Shown here: one piece after another, positions 50,291-58,800 of the stretch | Layout of the letters: each line of letters starts with the position of its first letter | Position numbering within the stretch: position 1 is the first letter of the stretch | NCBI RefSeq assembly: GCF_018397995.1 | Contig: NZ_BBQH01000078.1 | Span: 62,001-126,000, forward strand | From: Rhizomonospora bruguierae | Lineage (GTDB): Bacteria > Actinomycetota > Actinomycetes > Mycobacteriales > Micromonosporaceae | Direction of reading: 5' to 3' | DNA length: 64,000 nucleotides | Program-made: the position numbers and the translations under genes | The notes under the pieces: generated by a model | Told to the model about the DNA's origin: nothing | The model's database searches: none | Seen by the model: the letters and a program-made list of their open reading frames with translations, nothing else

Positions 50291-51462
50291 CGCTCGCACT
50301 GGTGAACATCGGGGCCTCGCACGACGGGTCGGGGTCGGGCGGCCGGCTGCCGGGCGACGCGATCGTGTGTGAGGGCGGCCGGATCGCCTGGATCGGCGAC
50401 TCGTCCGCGGTCGCCGCGGGGGAGCACGAGTCGACCGTCGACGTGGCGGGGGCCACGGTCGTTCCCGGCCTCGTCGACAGCCACGTCCACACGACGTTCG
50501 GCGACTACACGCCCCGCCAGCGCACCCTCGACTTCCTCGACAGCTACGTGCATGGCGGCACGACGCGGGTGCTGTCGGCCAGCGAGGTGCACGTGCCGGG
50601 GCGTCCGACCGACCGGGTCGGGGTGATGTCGCTGGCGATCGCCGCGGCGCGTTGCTACGCGCACTACCGGCCGGGCGGTATGGCCGTGCACGGCGGATCG
50701 GTCATCCTGGAGCCCGACCTGACGGCCGAGGACTTCCGGGAGCTGGCGGCCCAGGGCGTACGCATGGCCAAGGCGGGCTTCGGGGCTTTTCCCACCGCCA
50801 GGGATTACGTACCGGTGGTGCGAAACGCGAAGGCGGCGGGGCTGACCGTCATGTGCCACAGCGGGGGCGGATCGATACCCGGCAGCCAGGCCAAGATCAG
50901 CGCAGAGGTGCTGCTGGAAATGCGCCCGCATGTCGCCGGTCACGTCAACGGCGGCCCCACCGCGCTATCCGCCGAGGAGAACCGGGCCATTGTCGACGAG
51001 GGCGCCGGCATCGCGCTTCAGCTGGTACACGCCGGGAACCTCCGCTCCGCTATTGACATCGCGGAACGGGCCCTGGCCCGGGGGGATTTGGAGCGGCTGC
51101 TCATCGCGACGGACACGCCGACCGGGACCGGTGTCATTCCGCTCGGCATGCTGCGGATGATCGCGGAAATGGTGTCGCTCGGCCCGCTGACCGCCGAGCA
51201 GGCGGTCACCGCGGCGACCGGAAACGTCACCCGGACCTACGGTGTCGATGGTGGCCGGCTGGCGGTGGGCGAGGTGGCTGACCTGGTCGTCCTCGACAGT
51301 CCCCTGGGCAGTTCGGCCCCGGACGCGTTCGGTGCGCTGCGGCTCGGCGACGTGCCGGCGGTGGCGTGCGTGGTGACCGACGGTGTCCTCCGCCTGGACC
51401 GTAGCCGCAACACGCCGCCTCCGACCCGGCCGGTGCGGGTGCTCCCAGCCGGGGCGGCCTGA
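50287..51462 (+). CDS. Enamidase-like amidohydrolase
   Basis: 391 residues from GTG 50287. Metal-dependent amidohydrolase barrel: VVPGLVDSHVHT (about 57-68) gives the first His pair, KAGFGAF the region of the bridging Lys, MCHSGGGSIPGS (about 197) and GHVNGGPTA (about 218) the further His ligands, and LLIATDTPTGTG (about 275) the catalytic Asp. HSGGGSIPGS and GHVNGGPTA are close to enamidase, which opens a cyclic enamide in anaerobic nicotinate breakdown. It is predicted to hydrolyse a cyclic amide, imide or related ring. Last gene of operon B. Confidence 0.85.
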   Translation: MTLALVNIGASHDGSGSGGRLPGDAIVCEGGRIAWIGDSSAVAAGEHESTVDVAGATVVPGLVDSHVHTTFGDYTPRQRTLDFLDSYVHGGTTRVLSASEVHVPGRPTDRVGVMSLAIAAARCYAHYRPGGMAVHGGSVILEPDLTAEDFRELAAQGVRMAKAGFGAFPTARDYVPVVRNAKAAGLTVMCHSGGGSIPGSQAKISAEVLLEMRPHVAGHVNGGPTALSAEENRAIVDEGAGIALQLVHAGNLRSAIDIAERALARGDLERLLIATDTPTGTGVIPLGMLRMIAEMVSLGPLTAEQAVTAATGNVTRTYGVDGGRLAVGEVADLVVLDSPLGSSAPDAFGALRLGDVPAVACVVTDGVLRLDRSRNTPPPTRPVRVLPAGAA

Positions 51463-51542
51463 CGCGTCGGGGCCCGGTCGGGGTGCCGGTATCGCATTTC
51501 GGGCCGGCCGGTCCACGATGTGTTCGCAACAATGCTGATCTC

Positions 51543-51571
51543 GGCCCGGCTCCCCTTTCGGGAGCCGGGCC
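51543..51571 (+). terminator. Terminator of operon B
   Basis: A perfect 12-base-pair stem (GGCCCGGCTCCC and complement) with a CTTTC loop lies 81 bases after the amidohydrolase stop and 97 bases before promoter C. It marks the operon boundary. Confidence 0.8.
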
Positions 51572-51667
51572 CGCGTCGATGTCCGGCGCATGGTTTGCCG
51601 ACCGGAACTGAATGTCTTATTCCACGTGTTATGCGCGGTGATCGGCGTGTCGCGGTGCCCGGCCGGG

Positions 51668-51733
51668 TAGGGAGATTCCCCATTCGAGTGGGGTGGTTTT
51701 CCCGATCTGCCAAGCGTTCGCCTTCGGTAGTTT
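51668..51733 (+). promoter_or_regulatory. Regulon promoter C (transporter/monooxygenase operon)
   Basis: TAGGGAGATTCCCC (51668-51681) and GGGGTGGTTTTCCCGAT (51690-51706) precede a TAGTTT -10 (51728-51733). GTTTTCCCGAT starts 32 bases before the -10. Transcription should begin near 51740, at or next to the ATG of the short leader frame. Confidence 0.75.
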
Positions 51734-51740
51734 CGAGCGC

Positions 51741-51875
51741 ATGAACCTGCGCGAATGCGTTGGCCGGAGACCCGCCGGCGGGGGTGTTCGCCGCCCCGAT
51801 ACCCACCGCCCCGGGCGGCCGGCCCGGTGCCGCTCGGCGAGCGCGAGCCGGCTCACCGGACGGGGGCCGCGATGA
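51741..51875 (+). CDS. Short leaderless leader frame coupled to the HAD gene
   Basis: 44 codons beginning MNLRECVG, ending in TGA that overlaps the HAD start (ATGA at 51872). The ATG lies seven bases after the -10 of promoter C, where transcription should begin, so it would be read from the 5' end of a leaderless mRNA. The product is short, Arg/Pro-rich and without a recognisable domain. Its likely job is translational coupling, since the HAD gene has only a weak ribosome site. Not verified as expressed. Confidence 0.45.
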   Translation: MNLRECVGRRPAGGGVRRPDTHRPGRPARCRSASASRLTGRGPR

Positions 51876-52675
51876 CCGCGACAGGCGCGCCGCGCGTGCT
51901 GATCTTCGACTGCGACGGGGTCCTGGCGGACACCGAGTTCGACGGCCACCTGCCGGCGTTCAACGCGACGTTCGCGGAGTTCGGCGTCCCGCTGCGGTGG
52001 TCCCGGCAGACGTACCGGGAGTTGCTGCGCATCGGCGGCGGCAAGGAGCGGCTGCGCTCCGTGTTCACGCCGCAGTTCGTCGCCGAGGCCGGCCTGCCGG
52101 CGGACGACGAGGGCCAGCGCACCGTCGTCGCGGCTTGGCACCGGCGCAAGTCCGAGCTGTTCCGGCAGCTCGTCCTGGCCCGGCAGATCCCCGCGCGGCC
52201 CGGCGTATACCGGATCGTCAGCGACGCCGTGCGGGCCGGGTGGACGCTGGCGGTCGCCTCGACGTCCGCCGAGGCGTCGGTGCGGGCGGTGCTGGAATCG
52301 GTCGTCGGATCGGACAACGTCCGGCACTTCAAGGTCTACGCCGGCGATGTCGTACCGCGCAAGAAGCCGGCACCCGACATCTACCAACTCGCGGTGCGCG
52401 ACCTCGCCGTGGACCCGGCCGACGTCCTGGTCATCGAGGACACCCCGAACGGCCTGCGGGCCGCGCTGGCGGCCGGCCTGCGCTGCCTCGTCACCGCGGG
52501 CGACGACGCCGCCGACGGCGAGGCGTTCGAGGGCGCGGCACTGGCCGTGACCAGCCTGGGGGACCCGGACGGCGAGCGGGTACGGGTCATCCGCAACCGA
52601 AGCTCGGTCACGCCGCGCGGCTGGTTGGAACTCGGCGATCTCGCAGCGTTGATAGGAGGCCACGGTGATGAGTGA
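51872..52675 (+). CDS. HAD-superfamily phosphatase/phosphoglucomutase-like
   Basis: 267 residues from ATG 51872. Motif I FDCDGVLADTE (nucleophile and acid Asp pair), motif II VASTSAEASV, motif III Lys in RKKPAPDIY, motif IV VIEDTPNGLRAALAAG. A helical cap (about 25-105) between motifs I and II fits the CbbY/beta-phosphoglucomutase subgroup, also used by sugar phosphatases. It probably removes a phosphate from a sugar phosphate of the pathway. First full-length gene of operon C; the stop overlaps the next gene. Confidence 0.9.
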   Translation: MTATGAPRVLIFDCDGVLADTEFDGHLPAFNATFAEFGVPLRWSRQTYRELLRIGGGKERLRSVFTPQFVAEAGLPADDEGQRTVVAAWHRRKSELFRQLVLARQIPARPGVYRIVSDAVRAGWTLAVASTSAEASVRAVLESVVGSDNVRHFKVYAGDVVPRKKPAPDIYQLAVRDLAVDPADVLVIEDTPNGLRAALAAGLRCLVTAGDDAADGEAFEGAALAVTSLGDPDGERVRVIRNRSSVTPRGWLELGDLAALIGGHGDE

Positions 52676-53309
52676 CGGCGCCCGGGTCCCGGGATCCCAC
52701 CGGCTGATCGTGGAGCTGACCGCCCCGCCGGAGGGACGGGTCGGTGCGTTCAACGAGTGGTACGACCGGCAGGTCATGCCGCGCCGGCGCGTGCTGGACG
52801 GCGTGGCGAGCGCCCGGCGCTACCGCGAGGCCGGAAACGACACCGGCTGGCTGGCGGTGTACGGGGTGACCGGCGAGGGCGTCCTGCCGGAGCCGCCCGG
52901 GACGCTGCCCGAGCGGGAGGTCGAGATGCGGGCGGCCCTGGCCCGCCTGGAGACCCGGCAGTACGCCGAACTGGCGATCGAGCAGCGGTACCGCCGGGAC
53001 CTCCCGGAGACCGGATACCTGCTCGCCGTGTGGTGGACGCCCGCCGCCGACACGCTGCGTGACTTCCACGCCTGGTACGACGAGGAGCACATCCCGCTGC
53101 TGCTCGACGTGCCGGGCTGGCTGGCGATCCGCCGGTACGAGCTGGTCGCCGGCACCGGTCCGCGATTCCTCGCCCTGCACTACCTGGAGAGCCCGGCCGT
53201 GCTGGCCGAGCCGAACCACCGACGCGCGGTGACCACGCCCTGGCGGGCCCGGGTCGCGCTCCACCGGGAGCAGCACGAACGGCGCATGTTCGAGGTCTGG
53301 AACCAATGA
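52668..53309 (+). CDS. Duplicated dimeric alpha/beta-barrel protein (EthD-like)
   Basis: 213 residues from ATG 52668 (GTG 52665 also possible) with AGGAGG upstream. Two homologous halves each have the small ferredoxin-like pattern: FNEWYDRQVMPRRRVLDGVA with RRYRE in the first, and FHAWYDEEHIPLLLDVPGW with RRYEL in the second. Such domains bind small hydrophobic or aromatic molecules and occur as decarboxylases, cyclases or monooxygenase partners. It is cotranscribed with an FAD monooxygenase and may handle its product; the function is inferred. Confidence 0.7.
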   Translation: MSDGARVPGSHRLIVELTAPPEGRVGAFNEWYDRQVMPRRRVLDGVASARRYREAGNDTGWLAVYGVTGEGVLPEPPGTLPEREVEMRAALARLETRQYAELAIEQRYRRDLPETGYLLAVWWTPAADTLRDFHAWYDEEHIPLLLDVPGWLAIRRYELVAGTGPRFLALHYLESPAVLAEPNHRRAVTTPWRARVALHREQHERRMFEVWNQ

Positions 53310-53329
53310 ATCGTCTGGAAAGGCACACC

Positions 53330-54391
53330 ATGCGAAGAAGAAGCGCCCTCATCGGGGTGTCCGGGGTCGCCCTGGCGCTCGTGCTCGCCGCCTGCGGCGG
53401 GGGCGACGGCTCCGGTAAGGACTCCGGCGGCCTCACCACCGTGCGGTACGGCTCGGTCGGCGGCATGACCGACGGCCCGCTGTACCTCGCCGAGGAACTC
53501 GGGTACTTCAAGGACGCCGGCATCAAGGTCGAGCGGACCCGGTTCGAGTCGGGCACCCAGATCCTGGCGGCGATGGTGGGCGGCAGCCTGGACGTCGCCG
53601 CGGTGGCCGTGTCCGCGGGCCTGCTGAACGCCATCGACGGCTCCGACAAGTTCAAGTTCGTCGCGGACCGGCAGAGCCAGCAGGGCCCGCGGCGCTTCGG
53701 CGAGGGCTTCCTGGCCAGCCCGCGGATCCTCGACGGGGTCGCGCTGGACGACCCGAAGGCCCTCGGGCAGGCGCTGAAGGGCAAGAAGGTCGCCATCACC
53801 GGCAAGTCCACCTCGACGGAGTTCATGGTGGGCGAGCTGATGAAGAGCTACGGGATCGACAACTCCCAGGTGGACCTGGTGGTCCTGCCGTTCGGGAGCA
53901 TGGCGGCCGCCCTCAAGAGCGGTGCGATCGACGCGGGCATCGTCCTGGAACCGTTCATGTCGCAGATCCTCAACGCCAAGACGGGCGTGATGATCTCGCA
54001 CCTGGACGGCGTGATCAGCAGCGGTACCCAGGTGCCGGTCACCTACAGCAAGGCATTCGCCTCCGGCGACCGCCAGGTGGCCGAGGGCTTCATGACGGCG
54101 TTCCTGCACGGGGCGCAGGTGATGAACGACGCGCTCGGCGCCAAGGGTACCGACCGCGAGAAGGTCATCGACATCATCGCCAAGTACTCCGACCTGCCGG
54201 CGGACGTGATCGCGCAGTCGGATCCGCCGGGCATCGCCCCGCAGGCCCCGCTCGACATCTCCTACATGGCGGACTTCCAGGAGTTCCTGCTGGCCCAGGG
54301 CGTCATGAAGAAGAAGGTCGACATCGCCTCGGCGGTGGACGACTCGTTCGCGGCGGCCGCCCGCAAGGAGCTGGGGATCGGGGCGCAGTGA
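53330..54391 (+). CDS. NitT/TauT-type substrate-binding lipoprotein
   Basis: 353 residues. ATG 53330 is preferred (GGAAAGG six bases upstream) to ATG 53306. A lipobox LVLAAC (Cys at about 22) marks a lipid-anchored protein. The mature protein has the NMT1/TauA-like pattern: YLAEELGYFKDAGIKVE, GSLDVAAVAVS, then ALKSGAIDAGIVLEPF. Relatives bind nitrate, taurine and other sulfonates, or pyrimidine and flavin precursors. It should capture the substrate of the regulon for the ATPase and permease encoded just downstream. Confidence 0.92.
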   Translation: MRRRSALIGVSGVALALVLAACGGGDGSGKDSGGLTTVRYGSVGGMTDGPLYLAEELGYFKDAGIKVERTRFESGTQILAAMVGGSLDVAAVAVSAGLLNAIDGSDKFKFVADRQSQQGPRRFGEGFLASPRILDGVALDDPKALGQALKGKKVAITGKSTSTEFMVGELMKSYGIDNSQVDLVVLPFGSMAAALKSGAIDAGIVLEPFMSQILNAKTGVMISHLDGVISSGTQVPVTYSKAFASGDRQVAEGFMTAFLHGAQVMNDALGAKGTDREKVIDIIAKYSDLPADVIAQSDPPGIAPQAPLDISYMADFQEFLLAQGVMKKKVDIASAVDDSFAAAARKELGIGAQ

Positions 54392-55239
54392 CCACGGCAC
54401 ACGAGACGGCGGTGCCCGGCAACGGTGCCGGGCGCCGCCCACCCGAGGCGGAGGTCGCCGTCGCGGTCGACCGGATCTCGAAGGTGTTCCTGCCCAAGAA
54501 CAACGTCCCGGTGCCGGCGATGGTGGACGTGTCCCTGCGCATCCGCCGCAAGGAGGTGCTCGCCATCCTGGGGCCTAGCGGCTGCGGGAAGAGCACCCTG
54601 CTGCGGATCCTCGGCGGCCTGGACACCCAGTACCGCGGCACGGTGACGTGGGCGCAGGCGCGGCAGGAGCACGGCCGGCTCAACGCGGCCACGGTCTTCC
54701 AGCAGGATTCCACCCTGCCGTGGATGACGGTGGCCCAGAACATCGGCCTGGGACTGTCCGGGCTCAGGCTCGACGCCGCCGAGCGGAAGGAGCGGATCGA
54801 CCGCTACTCGGCACTGGTCGGGCTGGCCGCCTTCCGGTCCGCCTACCCGCACGAGCTGTCCGGCGGCATGAAGCAGCGCGCCGCCATCGCCCGCGCGTTG
54901 GCCTGCGAGCCGCGGGTCCTGCTGATGGACGAGCCGCTCGCGGCGCTCGACGCGCAGACGCGCCTGGTCATGCAGGCCGAGTTGCAGGCGCTGTGGCGCC
55001 GCACCGAGTCCACGGTTGTCTACGTCACGCACGACATCGAGGAGGCGATCACCCTCGCCGACCGGATCGTCGTGATGAGCGCGCGCCCCGGCCGGATCAA
55101 GTCGGAGCGGCGGACCGACATCCACCTCGACGGCGCGGACGGCGCGGATCCGGTGGCGCTGCGCGCGCACCCCGGGTTCGCGCCGCTGGCGCGCGACCTG
55201 TGGGCGGATCTGGCCCAAGAAGTCGGCGACGCTCTGTAG
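54388..55239 (+). CDS. NitT/TauT-type ABC importer ATPase
   Basis: 283 residues, start GTG overlapping the previous stop. Walker A GPSGCGKST (about 64-72), Q-loop VFQQDSTLPW, signature LSGGMKQR, Walker B VLLMDEPLAALD and H-loop VTHDIEEA. Intact and of normal length. It energises import of the ligand caught by the upstream lipoprotein. Confidence 0.94.
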   Translation: MTTAHETAVPGNGAGRRPPEAEVAVAVDRISKVFLPKNNVPVPAMVDVSLRIRRKEVLAILGPSGCGKSTLLRILGGLDTQYRGTVTWAQARQEHGRLNAATVFQQDSTLPWMTVAQNIGLGLSGLRLDAAERKERIDRYSALVGLAAFRSAYPHELSGGMKQRAAIARALACEPRVLLMDEPLAALDAQTRLVMQAELQALWRRTESTVVYVTHDIEEAITLADRIVVMSARPGRIKSERRTDIHLDGADGADPVALRAHPGFAPLARDLWADLAQEVGDAL

Positions 55240-55252
55240 ACAAGGGAACGAG

Positions 55253-56116
55253 ATGAGCAGCGCAGTGACCGAGATCAAGACCGCGCCCGCGGGCGTCGAG
55301 CCCACCGTCGATCCGAACGTCGTCCGGGCGGCCATCGCCCTGCGCCGCCGGACGATGGCCAAGCGCATCGTGATGGGCGTGTTCACCCCCATCTTCTTCC
55401 TGGCCATCTGGGAAGTGCTGAGCCGGGTCGGGGTGCTCGACCGGGAGTACATACCGCCGCCCTCCGAGGTCTTCCGGGGCATGGGCGCGGGCATCAAGGA
55501 CGGCTCGCTGACCGAGGCCGTCGCGCACAACGGTTGGATCTCGATCCAGCGGTTGGTTCCGGGGTTCGCCCTCGGCCTGGTCGTCGGCCTGGTGGCGGGC
55601 ATCGCCATGGGTATCCTGGACCTGGTCAGGTTCGGGCTCCGGCCGATCATCTCGGCGACCTTCCCGATCCCGAAGATCGCGATCTTCCCGATCCTGATCA
55701 TCATCTTCGGGATCGGCGACACCAGCAAGATCGTCGTGGTCGCGCTCGCCGTCTTCTACATGGTCTGCATCAACACCGCGAGCGGGATCGAGTACAGCAA
55801 CCGCATCTACCGGGAGGTGGCGACCGCCTTCCAGGTACCGAAGCGGGTGGAGTACCTGCGCGTCATCATCCCGTCGGCGCTGCCGTCGATCATGACGGGC
55901 GTGCGGCTGGGCGTGGGCAACGCGCTCATCGTGCTGGTCTCGGCCGAGTTCGTCTCGGCGCAGGCCGGCATCGGCTACTACATCTGGAACGCGTGGCAGG
56001 TGCTGGACATCAACGCCATGTTCGGCGGCCTGATCGTCATCGCCCTGTTCGGCATCCTGACGAACTGGTGCCTGCTGGCGCTGGAGCGGAGGTTGATCCC
56101 GTGGTCGCAGAGCTGA
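55253..56116 (+). CDS. NitT/TauT-type ABC importer permease
   Basis: 287 residues with about six membrane helices. The EAA loop YREVATAFQVPKRVEYLRVI (about 183-202) contacts the ATPase. The N-terminal VLDREYIPPPSEV is characteristic of TauC/SsuC-like permeases. Only one permease gene is present, so it probably works as a homodimer. AAGGGAAC precedes ATG 55253. Confidence 0.93.
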   Translation: MSSAVTEIKTAPAGVEPTVDPNVVRAAIALRRRTMAKRIVMGVFTPIFFLAIWEVLSRVGVLDREYIPPPSEVFRGMGAGIKDGSLTEAVAHNGWISIQRLVPGFALGLVVGLVAGIAMGILDLVRFGLRPIISATFPIPKIAIFPILIIIFGIGDTSKIVVVALAVFYMVCINTASGIEYSNRIYREVATAFQVPKRVEYLRVIIPSALPSIMTGVRLGVGNALIVLVSAEFVSAQAGIGYYIWNAWQVLDINAMFGGLIVIALFGILTNWCLLALERRLIPWSQS

Positions 56117-56167
56117 TCGGATCGCCGCCACCCGGTGTTGCGGTGTTCGCGAAGGGAGGTGGCGCCG

Positions 56168-57349
56168 GTGCCTGACAACCGCTCCTCCCACGCACCGCGC
56201 ATCGCGATCGTCGGGGCCGGCATCGGCGGGCTGTGCCTGGCCGCGTGCCTGCGCCGGATCGGAGTCCGGGCCGACGTCTTCGAGCAGGCCCCCCGGTTCG
56301 CCCGGATCGGGGCGGGCATCATGCTCGCGCCCAACGCGGTGAACATCCTCAACGCGATCGGGGTGCGCGAGCACCTGGAGCCGACCTCGGTGACGCTGAC
56401 GACGCTGCAGAACCGGGCGTGGGACTCGGGCGAGCCGATGTTCGACCTGGAACTGGGCGCCGCCGCCGAGCAGCGGTACGGCGCGCCGTTCCTGCTGGCG
56501 CACCGCGGCGACCTGCACGCGGCCCTGCTGCGGGTCGTGCCGCCGGAGGCGATCCACCCGGGGCGGGAACTGGTCGGCATCTGTCCGCTCGACGACCGCG
56601 TCGAACTCCGGTTCGCCGATGGGTCGGCGGGCAGCTTCGACGCGGTGATCGGCGCCGACGGGGTGCACTCGGTGGTCCGGCGCAGCCTGTTCACCACGTC
56701 GCCACCCAGCTTCACCGGCCGGATCGCGTACCGGGCCGTGTTCGACAGCGCCCTGCTGGCGGACCGTGGCCTGGCCCCCGAGGTCGGCCCGTCCACCAAG
56801 TGGTGGGGGCCCGACCGGCACATCGTGATCTATTACGTGAGCGGGGGAGCGGAGGTCTACTTCACCACGTCGGTCCCGGACGACACGTGGACCACCGAGT
56901 CGTGGTCGGCCGAGGGGTCCATGGACGAGTTGCGCGCGGAGTTCGAGGGCTTCCACCCGCAGGTGCAGGCGGTCCTGGCCGCCTGCCCCAGGGTGAACAA
57001 GTGGGCGCTGTACGACCGCGACCCGTTGCCCGGCTGGAGCACCGGCCGGGTGGCGCTCCTCGGCGACGCCGCCCATCCGATGACGCCCTTCATGGCCCAG
57101 GGCGCGGCCACCTCGATGGAGGACGCCGCGGTGCTCAGCCGCTGCCTGGGCGAGGCCGGACCGGAGAACTTCGCGACCGCGTTCGCCTGGTACGAGTCGG
57201 TCCGCCAGCAACGCACGGCGCGGATTCAGGCGATCTCCCGGTCGAACACCTGGCTGCGCGAGCGGACGGACCCGTCCGAGGTGTACGGCTACGACGCCTG
57301 GAGCGTGCCGTTCGGGGACTCGGCCGGTCTGGAGTCCTCGCTGACATGA
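56168..57349 (+). CDS. FAD-dependent aromatic-type monooxygenase
   Basis: 393 residues from GTG 56168, eight bases after GGAGG. Rossmann motif VGAGIGGLCLAACLRR (about 18-33), middle VIGADGVHSVVR (about 160-171) and the FAD ribityl motif LLGDAAHPMTPFMAQGAA (about 298-315) define a group A flavin monooxygenase. The GDAAHP context resembles salicylate and 6-hydroxynicotinate 3-monooxygenases, which hydroxylate and may decarboxylate the ring. It probably performs an early oxidative step on the imported compound. It is followed by a dehydrogenase with a 4-base overlap. Confidence 0.9.
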   Translation: MPDNRSSHAPRIAIVGAGIGGLCLAACLRRIGVRADVFEQAPRFARIGAGIMLAPNAVNILNAIGVREHLEPTSVTLTTLQNRAWDSGEPMFDLELGAAAEQRYGAPFLLAHRGDLHAALLRVVPPEAIHPGRELVGICPLDDRVELRFADGSAGSFDAVIGADGVHSVVRRSLFTTSPPSFTGRIAYRAVFDSALLADRGLAPEVGPSTKWWGPDRHIVIYYVSGGAEVYFTTSVPDDTWTTESWSAEGSMDELRAEFEGFHPQVQAVLAACPRVNKWALYDRDPLPGWSTGRVALLGDAAHPMTPFMAQGAATSMEDAAVLSRCLGEAGPENFATAFAWYESVRQQRTARIQAISRSNTWLRERTDPSEVYGYDAWSVPFGDSAGLESSLT

Positions 57350-58800
57350 CGGAACCGACGCCGCTGTGGGTCGCCGGCGGCCCGGCGCACGGTGCGGTGC
57401 CGCTGCCGGTGACCCACCCGTACGACGACCGGCCGGTGGGCGGCACGACGTACGCCACCGAGGAACAGACCGAGCGGGCGGTCGCCGCGGCGCACGGCGT
57501 GCGCCACCGGGCGGCGGCGCTGCCGGTTCACGTGCGCGCGGACGCGCTGGCCGACATCAGCCGTACCCTCGGCGAGCGGGCCGAGCCGCTCGCCCGGCTG
57601 GTCACGGGCGAGAGCGGCAAGCCGCTGCGGTGGGCCCGTGCCGAGGTGGCCCGCGCGGTGTCGGTGTTCCGGTTCGCGGCGGAGGCCGTGCGCGCCGGGT
57701 CGGACGAGGTGACGCGGCTGGACGCCAGCAAGGACGACGAGGGCCGCCTGGCCTACGTGCGGCGGGTTCCCAAGGGCCCCGTGCTGGCCATCACCCCGTT
57801 CAACTTCCCGCTGAACCTGGTCGCGCACAAGGTGGCGCCGGCGATCGCGGTCGGCGCGCCGGTCGTGGTCAAGCCGGCGCCCCGGACGCCCCTGTCGGCG
57901 CTGGCGCTCGGCGGGATCATCGCCGAGGTCGCCGCCGAGGTCGGGCTGCCCCCGGAGCTGGCGAGCGTCGTCTGCGTCCCCGACGAGCGGCTGCCCGCGC
58001 TGGTGGCCGACGAGCGGCTGCCCGTCGTGTCGTTCACCGGCTCCGAGCCGGTCGGCCGGGCCATCGCCGCCGCCGTGCCGCACAAGCACGTCGTGCTGGA
58101 ACTGGGCGGCAACGCCGCCGCGTACGTCAGCGCCGACTACCGCCGCCCCGGCGACCTGGAGTTCGCCGCCGGGCGCATCGCCACGTACGCCACCTACCAG
58201 GCCGGCCAGTCCTGCGTCAGCGTCCAGCGGGTGTACGCCGACGCGGAGGTGTACGAGGACCTCACGGCGCGGCTCGTGGCCGCCGTCGGGGCGCTGCGCA
58301 CCGGTGACCCGTACGACGAAGGGACCGAGGTCGGCCCGCTGATCGACCGGGCGGCGGCCGGGCGGGTCCACGAGTGGGTCGAGGAGGCCGTGGCCGCCGG
58401 GGCCCGGCTCCTGACCGGCGGCGTCCGGGACGGCGCGACGTACGCCCCGACGGTGCTGGCGGACGTGCCGCCCCGCGCCAGGGTGGTGTGCGCGGAGGTC
58501 TTCGGGCCGGTGCTGGTCCTGCACCGGGTCGCCGGTGCCGACGAGGCCCTGCGCCTGATCAACGACTCGAGGTACGGCCTGCAGGCGGGCGTGTTCACCC
58601 ACGACATCCAGTTGGCCTTCCGGGCCCACCGCGAACTCGAGGTCGGTGGCGTGATCGTCGGTGACGTCCCCTCCTACCGGGCCGACCAGATGCCCTACGG
58701 CGGCGTCAAGTCCTCCGGCGTCGGCCGCGAGGGAGTCCGCTACGCCATGGCCGACTACACCTACGAACGGGTCCTGGTGCTCACGGGACTGGATCTCTAG
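57346..58800 (+). CDS. Aldehyde dehydrogenase, operon C
   Basis: 484 residues, ATG overlapping the previous stop. Motifs: TPFNFPLNLVAHK, VVVKPAPRTPLSA, FTGSEPVGRAI, general-base Glu in LELGGNAAAYV (about 247), catalytic Cys in AGQSCVSVQR (about 285) and AEVFGPVLVL. It resembles the glyceraldehyde-3-phosphate/lactaldehyde-type branch more than the operon B enzyme does. Likely oxidises an aldehyde made downstream of the monooxygenase or aldolases. The end overlaps the convergent GntR gene by 20 bases. Confidence 0.93.
   Translation: MTEPTPLWVAGGPAHGAVPLPVTHPYDDRPVGGTTYATEEQTERAVAAAHGVRHRAAALPVHVRADALADISRTLGERAEPLARLVTGESGKPLRWARAEVARAVSVFRFAAEAVRAGSDEVTRLDASKDDEGRLAYVRRVPKGPVLAITPFNFPLNLVAHKVAPAIAVGAPVVVKPAPRTPLSALALGGIIAEVAAEVGLPPELASVVCVPDERLPALVADERLPVVSFTGSEPVGRAIAAAVPHKHVVLELGGNAAAYVSADYRRPGDLEFAAGRIATYATYQAGQSCVSVQRVYADAEVYEDLTARLVAAVGALRTGDPYDEGTEVGPLIDRAAAGRVHEWVEEAVAAGARLLTGGVRDGATYAPTVLADVPPRARVVCAEVFGPVLVLHRVAGADEALRLINDSRYGLQAGVFTHDIQLAFRAHRELEVGGVIVGDVPSYRADQMPYGGVKSSGVGREGVRYAMADYTYERVLVLTGLDL

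Noticed and set aside
41233-58800. Reading the regulon as a sulfoquinovose or sulfonate pathway because of the transaldolase-like protein and TauT-type importer
   Set aside because: No sulfoquinovosidase, isomerase or sulfolactaldehyde-specific gene is seen, and the monooxygenase/amidohydrolase pair does not fit known sulfoglycolysis.
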